From the NCBI GenBank assembly GCA_029204225.1, contig CM055095.1, positions 78,315,488 through 78,379,487 of the forward strand: a stretch of 64,000 nucleotides of DNA. The letters run 5' to 3'. This DNA is from Diphasiastrum complanatum. Lineage: Eukaryota; Streptophyta; Lycopodiopsida; Lycopodiales; Lycopodiaceae. The position numbers and the translations under genes are program-made. Positions 9,871-18,976 of the stretch are shown here, piece after piece. Under the pieces are notes generated by a model. It saw only the letters and a list, made by a program, of their open reading frames with translations, was not told the origin of the DNA and made no database searches. Position 1 is the stretch's first letter. Every line of letters starts with the position of its first letter.

Positions 9871-10259
9871 ATTTGATCCCACCCTTTGTCCCTACTTGCC
9901 AGTGTTCTCTTAGTACCCTGCTTCACAACATTCCCATTGATGAATCTTGCTTCTCAATCCCAGCAACGCCGACCTAAACCAACCTCTGCCCGCCCAATCA
10001 ACCAACCTTGGTATGATTATAGTTGTCACCATCATTATAATTTGGTTGCCCATGCACGACTTCATTCCCCTCACCTTCTCCATGAAGCCCGTCATCCCTG
10101 TCAACGTGTTCTTCATCCCAAAAAACTTACCTATGAAGGTAATGAGGTAGGAGGCTTATCAACATCCTCTTAAGTTCCTCCGCTAGTGCCTTTTGGCGCG
10201 AGTTCATTCCTCGATCCCCCCTTTTAAATTGAACTCCATTTTTGGACCGAGTATGCCAC

Positions 10260-10800
10260 CTGCTGCTTGTACACTATACCCACAGACACTCCTATTGTCA
10301 TCTCACCTCGCCCCATCGAGTTTTCTTTCTTCACTTTTGACACGGTCCTAAACACCATTAAGAAGCTAAGAACGCATCGTGACTTGGAACTCCTCATTCA
10401 TGTCGTCAGCATGCTTGCTCCTACCCTCACTAAGCTGTTTAATCAAGCGGTCTTCACTAGTTTCCCTCCTCCTTGTGCACTAATATCATCCATCTCATCC
10501 ATAATAGTGGTGACCCTATGAAACCTGATAATTACTGCACCATCATGATTGGCAGTTTGCATACCTTTTGTACCAAATGGGGAGTGAGTGAATATTTCAA
10601 AGAACAAGGTGATGGTCTTCAACCTCCAAAGCCTTTATGCAGTGTCAAGAGCTTCTCTTGATGGTCAGTTGTTGGAGGTGGTTTCATCGTACACTTATCT
10701 AGGAGTATTATTCGGCAGTCCTACTTTCAGTATGCAGCAGGCTGCCTTTGCACGACTTAGGGTCACAGCTCTCCGGTCCAACTAGAGAGGTTTTTTTTCA
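10260..10800 (+). pseudogene. LINE reverse transcriptase pieces
   Basis: Frame pieces carry RT landmarks of L1-like elements: LFNQAVFTSFPPP, then in another frame the SGDPMKPDNYCTIMIGS block (about 10505-10555), and after a deletion SKNKVMVFN and VVSSYTYLGVLFGSPTFSM (about 10595-10735). The YADD catalytic region between them is deleted or unrecognisable. The surrounding 10800-11360 is decayed RT C-terminal sequence without clear motifs. Confidence 0.65.
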
Positions 10801-11366
10801 AGAGATATATTCGAGATGGCCCCAATAGGTGTCACCTCTTTGACACTCTAGTCACTCCTACCACTCTATATGCAGTTGAGTCCTAGCATATGGCCTTATT
10901 AACTGGTCCAGGATATCGTGACTCCAAGTCATTATGCTATCTCAGATGATACGACCTAAGCCATCGATTCCACATCAAATCATTGTTGCAAAGTTTGTAG
11001 TTACTCTACTTTAGGTTGAGGCTCTATTTCGGCTTGTCATTTATATCCAAAGGGTTTTGGTTTTAACATATACTCATATCGTGCGTTCATCGTGTCAAGA
11101 AAGCTTCATGATTAGGGCTCCTGGTTCTCCTAGTATGCAAAGGCAACTCGCCTTTGAGTACTTTTGACATATCCTTTATTGCTCCTTCTGCAGGTACACG
11201 TCAATACATCAAACTCTCTATCAAGCCTATTTTCAATATACTTGGCCTGGTCAGCTGGGTAACAAGACCCATTTCTTGGAGTGGGATTACTCGAGCTTTC
11301 CGATCTTAGCACGTTATCTTGACTATGGGTTGTCTCATGGTCTGAGGTTCGTCTTGGATCAAATTC

Positions 11367-11729
11367 GTGTCCCTTCTCACCAATTGGCCATCAAGACAAG
11401 TCGCTTTCGTGGTATCCCATGTGAGGACAGGACATGCCAATAATAAGCATTTTATTTTTCAATGCTTGGTGTACTATCAAGTATTTGGGAGATATTACTG
11501 CCTTTTTCATGACATGCCTACTACACTACATTTGCTCATAGCATATGAGGATTTGCACTTATGGTATGAGAAATGTTCTTACTGCAACGGGATCTATGTC
11601 AGACAGCTTAGCAGAGGCACTAGTTCTCAGCTCCAGATCACATCCTTCTTCTATAGGAGAAGACCTCGATGGGATCCAGAGTCTGATGATGATGATGATG
11701 ACACACCTATTCATACAAATCATAGATAG
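11367..11729 (+). pseudogene. LINE ORF2 C-terminal knuckle and acidic tail
   Basis: HFIFQCLVYYQVFGRYYCLFHD followed by LHLWYEKC is the His/Cys-containing C-terminal part of a plant LINE ORF2. It ends in an acidic run of aspartates (GAT repeats at about 11684-11700) before a stop. The same segment, diverged, appears in the inverted fragment at 8860-9150. Two stops lie just upstream of the HFIF segment near 11440, so it is not continuous with the RT. Confidence 0.6.
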
Positions 11730-12445
11730 CGTATCACACAAAGCCATGTTACAATTTGAAGTTATTCGGCCTATCATGTGGAGAAACTTCTCATAAACAT
11801 CCCCTTCCAAACAACATCATCCCAGATTTACCTCATGTCACTCTCATACCACATCCTTCCTCAACTCTAGCAGGACATGATGACAACGCTATACCTTTTT
11901 TAGTCATTATTTGTAGTATGATAAGCTTATATTTCTGTGCATCGTACTCAATTTAGTTCAGTTCAATCTCTAGTGGTTAGATATTTCTATACGTTACGCT
12001 TATGTTTCGGAGACGTTTCATACACTCCCTATTACCACATACTTGACATGTTTTTTCTCATCTTATATGGCTTTTGGCATCGAAAAGACATTAATAAAGC
12101 TTTCTTTATTTCTCTCTCTCTTAGAGACAACTTAGAGCACTATTGAGGGCAAAGCAGAGTTTCTCCAGATCAGCCACTCAATGACTCATTGTTTTTGGTG
12201 TTTCTTTAGATGTTTGCCTCAGCAGAGCGGGTGGTTAAGCTCTTGCCTTCGTACCTCAGCAGAGCGGGAGGTTAAGCTCTTGCATCTCCTTCTTGCATGA
12301 TGTCAGATTGCTGTTTTATTCGTACTTAGAGGACTTTCGGTAGAGAGATAGTTTTGAAGAAATAAGTCCTCATATGGACATTGCTCCTACTTTGTATGTA
12401 TTGTATTTTGTCTTTTGTGCCCACGGGCACTTGATAGACATTAAT
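11730..12445 (+). other. LINE 3' UTR with duplicated motif and terminal hairpin
   Basis: The UTR holds two near-identical 30-bp copies of a CCTCAGCAGAGCGGG-led motif (12217-12246 and 12254-12283). It ends with GTGCCC-AC-GGGCAC (12417-12430), a perfect 6-bp stem, and then an AT-rich stretch. The inverted family member has the same motif and a matching hairpin. Such 3' structures are where LINE RTs engage their RNA; that role is inferred here. Confidence 0.6.
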
Positions 12446-12446
12446 C

Positions 12447-12448
<2 letters not shown>

Positions 12449-12533
<85 letters not shown>
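12449..12533. repeat. (CT)n microsatellite
   Basis: About 85 bases of uninterrupted CT dinucleotides directly beyond the LINE 3' end. It joins an unrelated minus-strand gag-like ORF. Confidence 0.95.
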
Positions 12534-12535
<2 letters not shown>

Positions 12536-12539
12536 AGTT

Positions 12540-12933
12540 GTACCCTATCACGAAAGTCTCGAGCAAAGTGTGGCTTAGGAACTGGGGGACGTGGAAAGAA
12601 ACCAAGAGGTGGGTTAGGTGGAATGAACGGTCCACCACCAGGCTGACTAATAGAAGAAGATGAAAATCCAAATGGAGGGGGAGTCCCAAATGAAGGAAAG
12701 ACATGAGCTTTTCCAGGACCATGAGGCTGTAAAGAATCAATATGTGACTGCATAGTAGCAAAGCCGGTCATAACTGTATCGAAGCGAAGAATGAGGCCAG
12801 AAAGGGTATCATCCATGTGCCGAAACTGATCGGATAAGTTTTCCTTAACAGTTTCACTCAAGGTAGGTGAATGTGCCATAATGATAGTGGAAGGAATAGA
12901 CGAAAACTTGAGGGAGCGGACTCTTGTCGTCAC
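12540..12933 (-). pseudogene. Gag-like ORF fragment, unrecognised family
   Basis: The minus-strand frame starts near 12933 and stays open to the microsatellite. It has an N-terminal helical part (LSETVKENLSDQF, LSGLILRFDTVM, FATMQSHIDSL) and then a proline/glycine-rich part (GTPPPFGF, GGPFIPPNPPLGFFPRPP). This layout resembles the start of a gypsy gag upstream of its core, but no core or zinc knuckle is present because the CT repeat cuts it off. Family assignment is inference only. Confidence 0.4.
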
Positions 12934-13550
12934 CCCAAATTAGTCTATTAAAACCAATATTATCACAACTAAGAAAGGGCAGCAATCAACAAATGGAAGA
13001 AAGTGAAAATGAAGGCTATAAAAATGCGCTGGAAATGTCAAATTGGAATATCAAACGGAGTAGGAATTCCGTGAAATGTGGTTAAGGATGAGCGCTGGAG
13101 AGCCTTTTGATAAACTGTGAAAGATGGCTGGAAATGGATAAAATAATAGGCGAAAGTGACAAGTCGGAAGGGCTGGGGCAGCGATGAACAGGCTGCAGGA
13201 TTTTGGCAATTTGGAACAGCAAACGATTACGGAATTGGGTGATTTTTGGATAAGAGGCTAAAGAGAGAGAGAGAGAGAGCTGAAGATCCAAGCTGAAAAT
13301 GGGTGCTGGGCAGCAGCTAGTAAGATCCACAAATGTCCTGCAACATGATGGAAAAACCGCTGAAAATGGTGATGAAGTAGGGCACTGGACAGCCTCCAAA
13401 CAATCAGCAAAATGGATAGCAAATCGGTAGAGAAATCCGTGGAAGATGGCAAGGTAGTAGGGCGCTGGGCAGTAGCTACCAAAATCCGCACATAGCCTGA
13501 AAAAAAATGAAATGTGGCTCCCCACCTCGCCCTACCGCCACATCAACTGC
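12934..13550 (-). other. Leader-like repeats upstream of gag-like ORF
   Basis: Non-coding. On the minus strand it contains imperfect repeats of a segment around GCTACTGCCCAGCGCCCTAC (near 13450, 13365 and 13300), separated by about 75-100 bases. It may be the 5' leader of the same element. No LTR or primer site was identified on this strand. Confidence 0.4.
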
Positions 13551-13552
13551 GG

Positions 13553-13673
13553 CTACCTCTCTCTCTCTCTCTCCTCCTATACCCTAAACCCAAGCACACA
13601 CCCTAATCTCTCTCTCTCTCACACACACACAAATCACAACACACACAAACACACACACTCTCTCTCTCACTCA

Positions 13674-13734
<61 letters not shown>
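13553..13734. repeat. Compound (CT)n/(CA)n microsatellite
   Basis: CT runs at 13553-13572 and about 13600-13620, a CA-rich stretch at about 13620-13660, and a long (CT)n at about 13676-13734. Confidence 0.9.
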
Positions 13735-13736
<2 letters not shown>

Positions 13737-13860
13737 CCGGGGTAGCACGGTCTGCTGCCCTGCGGCCTGCTTTCTGGTTTTTTTCGCTCCACAGTCAACC
13801 TTTTGGTGTTTACAAGAGTTGATCTTTCCAGTGGTATCAGAGCTTGGACTTGCGTCGATC
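13735..13860 (+). repeat. LTR 3' end with tRNA-iMet primer site
   Basis: TGGTATCAGAGC at 13832-13843 preceded by sequence ending TTTCCA. This matches the end of a 5' LTR plus primer site of a plus-strand element. The LTR body would include the CT microsatellite. No gag of this element follows: the next sequence is a GC-rich block and another LTR, so it is a remnant. Confidence 0.5.
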
Positions 13861-13904
13861 AGAAGGTTTTTTGTGCATTAATAGCCCGCACGTTTCGACG
13901 GGAT

Positions 13905-14080
13905 GGCCTTTGGTGACATGGCAGACATGCGTGTCCGGGCCGGCCGCGGCCATTTCGCATCCGCGTCCGCCGGCGCCCGGACGCGTCCAATTTTTTATTT
14001 ATTTTTGAGCTGGACACATCCAGCGTCTGGGCGCAGATGCGTTCGGGTCCCAGGCGCTCGTCCGGGACCTGGACGCATTT
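13905..14080. other. GC- and CpG-rich island
   Basis: About 170 bases dense in CG dinucleotides with repeated words such as CGTCCGGGCC, CGGACGCGTCC and GTCCGGGACCTGGACGC, split by a short A/T tract. It differs sharply from the AT-rich neighbours. No ORF or known element is recognised. Confidence 0.5.
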
Positions 14081-14099
14081 AAAAAAAAAGAGAAACTGA

Positions 14100-14481
14100 A
14101 GATCAATCTTCGACACCTTCACCCTTGAGCCATGGTGAATGAATACAAGAGAGGAGAGGATTTTGGTAACTACAAACTGGAATTTGGAAGTGGCGTAGGG
14201 CAAGTTTCTGTAGGCATATATAGACCCCATGAGCCTATGAATATTTCTTCCATTACTAAAATCAAAGGTAGTCACTGATACTCCTCTGCATGCATATAAT
14301 TGTCAAACAACATGTACTACTCCACAAGTCACAATTGAAGTGCTTGAACCCTCTCAAGGTTATTAATTACATTTATGGCATAGAATGGAAATCGAGGCGT
14401 AACTAATAAACTCAAACACTAGAGTGCCAAATATCCACGTCAAGGATTATTTCAAATCCTCGGCTAGACATAGACATAACA
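14100..14481 (-). repeat. LTR-like remnant related to the 30655-31209 LTR
   Basis: Scattered matches in the same order as the LTR at 30655-31209: a CATATATAGA TATA-like box near 14215 (plus), TACTCCACAAGTC (versus TACTCCATATGTC), CCCTCTCAAGGTTATTA (versus TCCTCTCACGGTAATTA) and a CACGTCAAGGATTAT-like block. It ends near CATAACA at 14481, which would be a TGTTATG start on the minus strand. The left end is unknown. Confidence 0.4.
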
Positions 14482-14948
14482 CTTGACTTTTGAGATTTTT
14501 TTTTCGGTACCTATATTAGCAACCTTTTTTTCGATATATTTTTCTTTATAGCTTTTGGAGTGTTTTGAGGTAGAGAAGTTTTAGCAACCAACACTACATC
14601 TAGGGTTTTCACAATACTTTTAGGTCTTATTTTACATATTGGGCCTAGAACCTATTTTAGGCTCTTCTAGAAGGGGCGCACATTGAATATGACCTAACTT
14701 GCTTAGCAACTCATGACCAACTAGTAAATATAGGAGTACTTTCATTCATTTGGTAGCTTATAGTTTGATTACTCTTGAGTTCTTTGTTGAAGACTCGTCA
14801 CGCTTCCTTGTAATGGATAAGCTAATGGTTGTATGTCATGTTCTTTTGGTATTCTTAGTTGGAGAACGCTAATTGCTTTATCTTCTATGGTCTCATCATT
14901 CTTATGCGGTGCCAAATTCATGATTTAGTCCATAACAAACACCAGGAC
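14482..14948. other. AT-rich spacer
   Basis: No gene, motif or element end was recognised. Confidence 0.4.
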
Positions 14949-14949
14949 G

Positions 14950-15138
14950 ATGACAACGCGTCCTCCTGAAACTACGCAGAGGGTAAAATCGGATAAAGCT
15001 CAATGCAAAGGAGCACACAACCCACAAACAGAGATTACCCTCACAGAACAACAGACAAGGGATGCATTAATGACCGGCTTATCATGCATGTATCAGGCAA
15101 TAGAGGTTAATGCCAGTCAACGAAAGAAGCCACAATAG
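14950..15138 (+). other. Short unrecognised ORF (62 codons)
   Basis: Basic start (MTTRPPETTQRVKSDKAQ) and a more acidic/neutral end. There are no recognisable motifs. It overlaps the apparent intron start of the antisense LAG1-like exon, so it is more likely chance or a retroelement scrap than a gene. Confidence 0.2.
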
Positions 15139-15161
15139 AACCGCATGTCAGAAGATCTTAC

Positions 15162-15302
15162 CTCAAAAACAAATTGATCTAAGAAAAATCGAATGGTGGG
15201 AAACAGAGCAGCAAAAATGGGAACCATGATGGCAAGATCCTCCAGCTCTGGATAAGTTTCTGCCTCCCAACGTGGCCAATCCACCCCAGAATATATCCCC
15301 AT
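15162..15302 (-). pseudogene. First coding exon of a LAG1-like ceramide synthase, rest missing
   Basis: On the minus strand, ATG at 15302 begins exactly 47 codons: MGIYSGVDWPRWEAETYPE, then LEDLAIMVPIFAALFP and TIRFFLDQFVFE. This resembles the N-terminus of plant LAG1/LOH ceramide synthases, ER membrane enzymes that N-acylate sphingoid bases: an acidic WE..(S/T)YP.. stretch, a hydrophobic first membrane segment, and the FP.(V/I)RF.LD.FVFE signature. Codon 47 (GAG) is followed directly by GTAAGATC, a good 5' splice donor, giving a phase-0 intron. Reading on past it soon reaches a stop. The TLC domain exons are not found leftward in the window. It is therefore either a broken gene or a captured 5' fragment. 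The family call comes from recognising the motif pattern and is not verified by search. Confidence 0.65.
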
Positions 15303-15530
15303 CTGTTTATTACTTGATCAGGACCTTGCCTTCTCGCTTGACGCGGCTTCAACTCCGAATATGTATGTTTGTGCGAAGGAGGATTCAAAGGAAGCAAAGC
15401 TGATCGAACAAATATAGATATGTTCAAGGAAGTGGCGCGCGCTACTTTGGTTTACTTAGAGAATAGAAGAGAACGAAGCGAAGAAGATCGATCACAAACA
15501 AGCTTATATAATTAGTGCATCGCCTCCGCT
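15303..15530 (-). promoter_or_regulatory. Putative promoter and 5' leader of the LAG1-like exon
   Basis: About 200 bases upstream of the ATG, the minus strand has TATATAAGC (plus 15502-15511), a plausible TATA box. A CT-rich stretch (CTTCTTCGCTTCGTTCTCTTC) typical of plant 5' leaders begins 20-30 bases downstream. The leader to the ATG is about 170 bases. Transcription start and activity are inferred. Confidence 0.45.
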
Positions 15531-15901
15531 ACACGCACGGTCTTGTGCGAGGCCTGCAGTGTCTTGTGTCTCCCAAGGGGGCCCTTTCTTTCCCATTTTT
15601 GAAGGATCAATTATGAATTGGCCAAGTATGATGGACATGTTAACAACTTAGTTATGTGCTTGTGGGAGCCCAAGTTCTAGTGATCCCAAGTATCTTCTAG
15701 GCATGTTGTTGATCCTCAAGTTTGAAATTCAATCTAGGAAAGACTATTGTTGCCTACATTGTGGATGGGATTTTGAAATTTGTTGGTTGTGAAGAGTATT
15801 GTTGCATGTCCTTCAAGGCCATGACAGAGTAATGTTGCATTCCCTTTTGAGGCTTTGAAAACCATTGTGGTAGGGTCGTGAAGAGTGTTGAAGGTTGAAG
15901 T
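15531..15901. other. Spacer without recognised gene
   Basis: Contains several repeats of a TTGTTGC(A/C)T-like word on the plus strand (about 15747-15910) but no supported feature. Confidence 0.35.
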
Positions 15902-17146
15902 GTGTATTGTTGTCTACTCTCGCCCTTCATGGACTTTGCATTGGGCCTAGTGTTCATTAACAAAGTTGTATATGGCATTTCGGCAGTCAAAGTGTCTTGT
16001 ACTAAATCAATCACGCGCCACAGACAATCCAGTACGACAGTCAAGCCTCAAGAAGCAGACATAGCCGACGAAAAAGATCCACAACCAACAGCTCCACAAC
16101 AAACAGATGTCCAAGTAACAGATGCTGAGGATTTAGGAGGTGATAGCTATGCGACAGATGACTTGGGCACTTTTGACCACAAACTAGTGGCCCAGTACTC
16201 AGCTCAGCTAGTGGCAACTCTCACCACCTCTCCAGTGATACTTCCAACCACAGCAGGTCAAGCTACACAACAACCAGGTTTGGCACCAACTTCTCTGGAA
16301 CAGGGCAGGTCACTTGACGCCACGATGATCACCACCACTGCGGTCCTCCCGTCCACCACCTCACCCTCCATCACAGTCACTACCTCCTTTCCTCCACTCA
16401 CCATTTCTGTTTCTTTACCATCTCTCACTCCCAAATCACCACCCTCCATCATCACTACTAACCCCTCCTCCGCATTCGATTTTAACTTTGATTCTGATTC
16501 TTTCGCCGCTCAACTCCTACAAACACCTATTACCACAATTTCTTCCACACCTCCTATCGCCACTCAAATTCCTATCCATGATCAACCTAGCTCTTCACAA
16601 CTCCCCCCACGACATGAGCCCTATGTCCCTCCATTCACTAATATACCTCCCTTCACTAATTTTCCACCACACTACCCAGATGGGAATGAATTCCTTCCTT
16701 TCCTAGGTCCTTGGGAGCAGCTCCCCCCTTCGATGCAAAAGGCAATATGGGCTAATCATGACGCACGGACTTACCTTGCCCAGTCCATTGCTGATTACCA
16801 ATCATTCTGGGGCACGACGCTACAGGAAAATCTTCTGCTGACCAGACAATTACAAGAAGCGGCACAAGCAGTAAAGGAAGCCAATGAGCAAGTAGCACGA
16901 GCACATCGGGATGAACAACTCACTTCCAACAAGATGGATGAAATGCAAGAGAGAATGGACCAACTTCAAGCAGAGGTAAATCAAAAGGACACACAGCTAA
17001 GCCAGCTCCAGCAACGCTTGGATACTAAAACCAGTTTCAACCAACAATTACGTGTTGCTATGATGGGACAAATCAATCAATTTTCAACGATTTGCTCCAC
17101 TTCCTATTTCCACATTCAGCATACCAACAGCTGGGGCAAAAGCTAA
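15902..17146 (+). CDS. Unrecognised 414-codon ORF: Pro/Ser/Thr-rich then coiled coil
   Basis: This is one of the two longest intact frames in the left half. The first 40 codons look non-native, and the real start may be internal. Residues about 45-270 are rich in Pro, Ser and Thr with many TTS/PPS runs, suggesting disorder. About 270-310 has a more ordered segment (FLPFLGPWEQLPPSMQKAIW). About 320-395 is a predicted coiled coil rich in Gln/Glu heptads (LQEAAQAVKEANEQVARAH, MDEMQERMDQLQAEVNQK). No zinc knuckle, protease, RT or transmembrane segment is visible. A coiled-coil frame continues after an apparent one-base slip near 17080 and a stop at 17194-17196. It could be a retroelement gag or accessory protein, or a host protein piece. 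No function is assigned. Confidence 0.45.
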   Translation: MYCCLLSPFMDFALGLVFINKVVYGISAVKVSCTKSITRHRQSSTTVKPQEADIADEKDPQPTAPQQTDVQVTDAEDLGGDSYATDDLGTFDHKLVAQYSAQLVATLTTSPVILPTTAGQATQQPGLAPTSLEQGRSLDATMITTTAVLPSTTSPSITVTTSFPPLTISVSLPSLTPKSPPSIITTNPSSAFDFNFDSDSFAAQLLQTPITTISSTPPIATQIPIHDQPSSSQLPPRHEPYVPPFTNIPPFTNFPPHYPDGNEFLPFLGPWEQLPPSMQKAIWANHDARTYLAQSIADYQSFWGTTLQENLLLTRQLQEAAQAVKEANEQVARAHRDEQLTSNKMDEMQERMDQLQAEVNQKDTQLSQLQQRLDTKTSFNQQLRVAMMGQINQFSTICSTSYFHIQHTNSWGKS

Positions 17147-17196
17147 AAGCAGTCCAGGCCGAGCCGCAGCAATTACAACAACATACCACATCATAA

Positions 17197-17595
17197 ATGG
17201 CTTCCCTCAACAATCAAATCCAGAGCCTGGAAGAACAACTCAAAAAATTACAAGCACTACCACCTCCAGATCATGCCCAGCACCAACAATTTCATATTCG
17301 TCCACAACCACGGGATAACAACAAGGGCCTGATTCACAGGAAGGGGGAGCGCCTCAAAACCTCGACCAGGGAGGGGCCACACAACAATCTAACCCATCAT
17401 CTCCTCCAGCTTCTAACATTTCCCCCCCTCCACCTTCGTCCATTTCAACCTCCTCTCACCATTCATATCTCCAAACTCGCTTCCCTCGCCTTCCACCAAA
17501 ACTTTTTCAACCATTATCATCTCCAAACCCCCCACCACCCGCACGTTATTCCATTCCCTTATGTTTGCTTAATATTGTTCATTGTTAGACACTAG
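17197..17595 (+). pseudogene. Downstream continuation of the coiled-coil ORF
   Basis: MASLNNQIQSLEEQLKKLQ continues the heptad pattern of the upstream ORF after a stop. In alternative frames the remainder turns proline/serine rich (NPSSPPASNISPPPPSS). The original reading frame has probably been broken by small indels. There is no recognised domain. Confidence 0.4.
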
Positions 17596-17710
17596 TTGGG
17601 AGACTGTCATAGTGTGTTATTCACTAGTTGGGAGACCGCCATAGTGTTGCTTGATCTATCCTTTCTTAATTAGAGTGTTCATCCAGTAGGGAGACCGCAA
17701 TGGAGATCCT
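17583..17710. repeat. Three short imperfect direct repeats
   Basis: CACTAGTTGGGAGACTGTCA, CACTAGTTGGGAGACCGCCA and CAGTAGGGAGACCGCAATGG recur at about 17590, 17620 and 17680. They lie just beyond the end of the unrecognised ORF. Confidence 0.6.
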
Positions 17711-17739
17711 AAGACAAGTAATAGAAACCATGTCTTGAG

Positions 17740-17995
17740 TGGAACCTACTCGTACTCGCATATAGAAGACATCTAAAAGTACAATATTCGTTGATAAGCA
17801 GTAAGCGCGAGCAGCAATACTCTAATAGAACTCTGAAAGAAAATCTAAGCTAAGCTGAGCAAGAGTTGTTTGAAGTCTTTGATAATCAACTATTTATACT
17901 AAAGTAATTAACGTGAGTAGGACAGTTAATTACGTCGCAGATCGCAATAGCCAGTTGGCCATAATGCACTGGCATTCATCCAGTTAGAACTTCTC
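17740..17995 (-). repeat. LTR-like segment with TATA box
   Basis: On the minus strand TATAAATAG (plus about 17894-17902) is followed by a leader-like stretch with CTTGCTCAGCTTAGCTTAG. It adjoins the copia linker fragment at 18000-18170. A link to that element as an LTR piece is inferred; no boundaries are defined. Confidence 0.3.
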
Positions 17996-17999
17996 AGAA

Positions 18000-18170
18000 A
18001 TTTACTTGCAAAGTAGTTAGGGCAAGCCTTTGCAACATCATCATTTTCAGATTCAGTGCTGATAAGTTGTTCGTCTGGAGTAGATGAGTTAGGACCTTCA
18101 ATAGAAATAGTCGACTTAGGAACAAAAGAATTGGATAATTCGGGAGAGTCCAATAGTTCTCGACTATCTA
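18000..18170 (-). pseudogene. Copia integrase-RT linker fragment (copy 1)
   Basis: The minus frame reads RELLDSPELSNSFVPKSTIS and then IEGPNSSTPDEQLISTESEN, a serine/proline-rich linker. It is nearly identical to the segment at 19669-19782, where the same linker lies next to the solo LTR and the copia integrase. This copy therefore derives from the same polyprotein. Confidence 0.55.
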
Positions 18171-18976
18171 GTTTAGTTGCTTGCCTAGCTCTACTCCACT
18201 TTACTCTACTTCCACGAACACTAACCACATGCATTCATCAAGATAATAGGTGAAGGGAAATGAGAGAGAGAGAGAGTTAGAGGGAGGTAGCCCATGTGGC
18301 AAGAATAGCTGATGCAGGGATGTGTGTAACGTTTTCAGACGAAGCATGCAATGTTATTGATGCAAGAACCAGTGATGATTCGCCAGATATTCTATGGCAC
18401 ATGAGACTATGCCATATGAATTCAATGGCACTATATCAAGCATCATCATTTCATACTAAATAATACTAAAACAACAACAATGCAAAATGGAAAGCAAATA
18501 GAAACATCAACTAATGTATAAGCATGAATCACAATAGCACATGAGGATGCTTGGCTATCCAAAGTGGTAGAGTTTCCTCCTCTCAATCAGCATCCAAAAT
18601 GGTGTACAAGAGGTGCATTTTTTATCTTTGGGGTGGCCCTTGCCCCTTGCTTCCTATTGGCTAATGCAAGAAGGTAGAATTGAGATCCTAACCCTTCAAA
18701 AGAAACACAAACTAATCTATGGTGCACAAAGAAGCACACCCCACCTACCACCACTTTGACTTTTGACTAATTAAAAAACTTAGAGACTTAAGTTAACTTA
18801 AATGTTGGCCTTCTGATATTATTCTAATTACATGGCCCAAAGTCTAGTTTATTCAAAATAAATTATTTACAAGTGCTCGTTGGGCCATGGGCTTATACAC
18901 GCATGAAGCCACGACCCTCGCAACATATTTCCACTACTCCGACTATTTTATTTATATGCACGAAATACCCACAACA
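18049..18976 (-). repeat. Duplicated block copy 1: copia linker plus LTR lacking its first ~95 bp (plus-strand left end)
   Basis: Matches 19669-20546 across both the copia linker and the LTR, including the shared ACTAT junction. Copy 1 lacks about 95 bases at the plus-strand left LTR end, where ACTAT joins CTAGTTTAG directly. The LTR ends ...ACCCACAACA at 18976. Because both copies share one insertion junction, they arose by duplication and not by two independent insertions. Confidence 0.7.

Larger units (their letters stand above)
9180..12445 (+). mobile_element. LINE (L1-like) retrotransposon, degenerate, 5'-truncated
   Basis: A plus-strand non-LTR element lies in order: endonuclease, linker with NQPWYD, reverse transcriptase, C-terminal knuckle segment, 3' UTR and terminal hairpin. 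It has many stops and frameshifts, and the first ORF and 5' UTR are absent. The CT microsatellite begins directly beyond the 3' end. It lies head to head with another copy of the family at 8490-9175. Both pieces include the 3' end, so they are two insertions rather than one element with a twin-priming inversion. Confidence 0.75.

Noticed and set aside
8490-12445. Single LINE with a twin-priming 5' inversion
   Set aside because: Both inverted and plus parts contain the C-terminal segment and the 3' hairpin end, so two insertions are needed.
12374-12930. Long Leu-Ser and Arg-Glu repeat ORFs over the CT microsatellite
   Set aside because: They are direct translations of (CT)n or (GA)n and carry no independent coding evidence. 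The same applies at 6182-6594, 13512-13745, 50634-50831 and 54884-55072.
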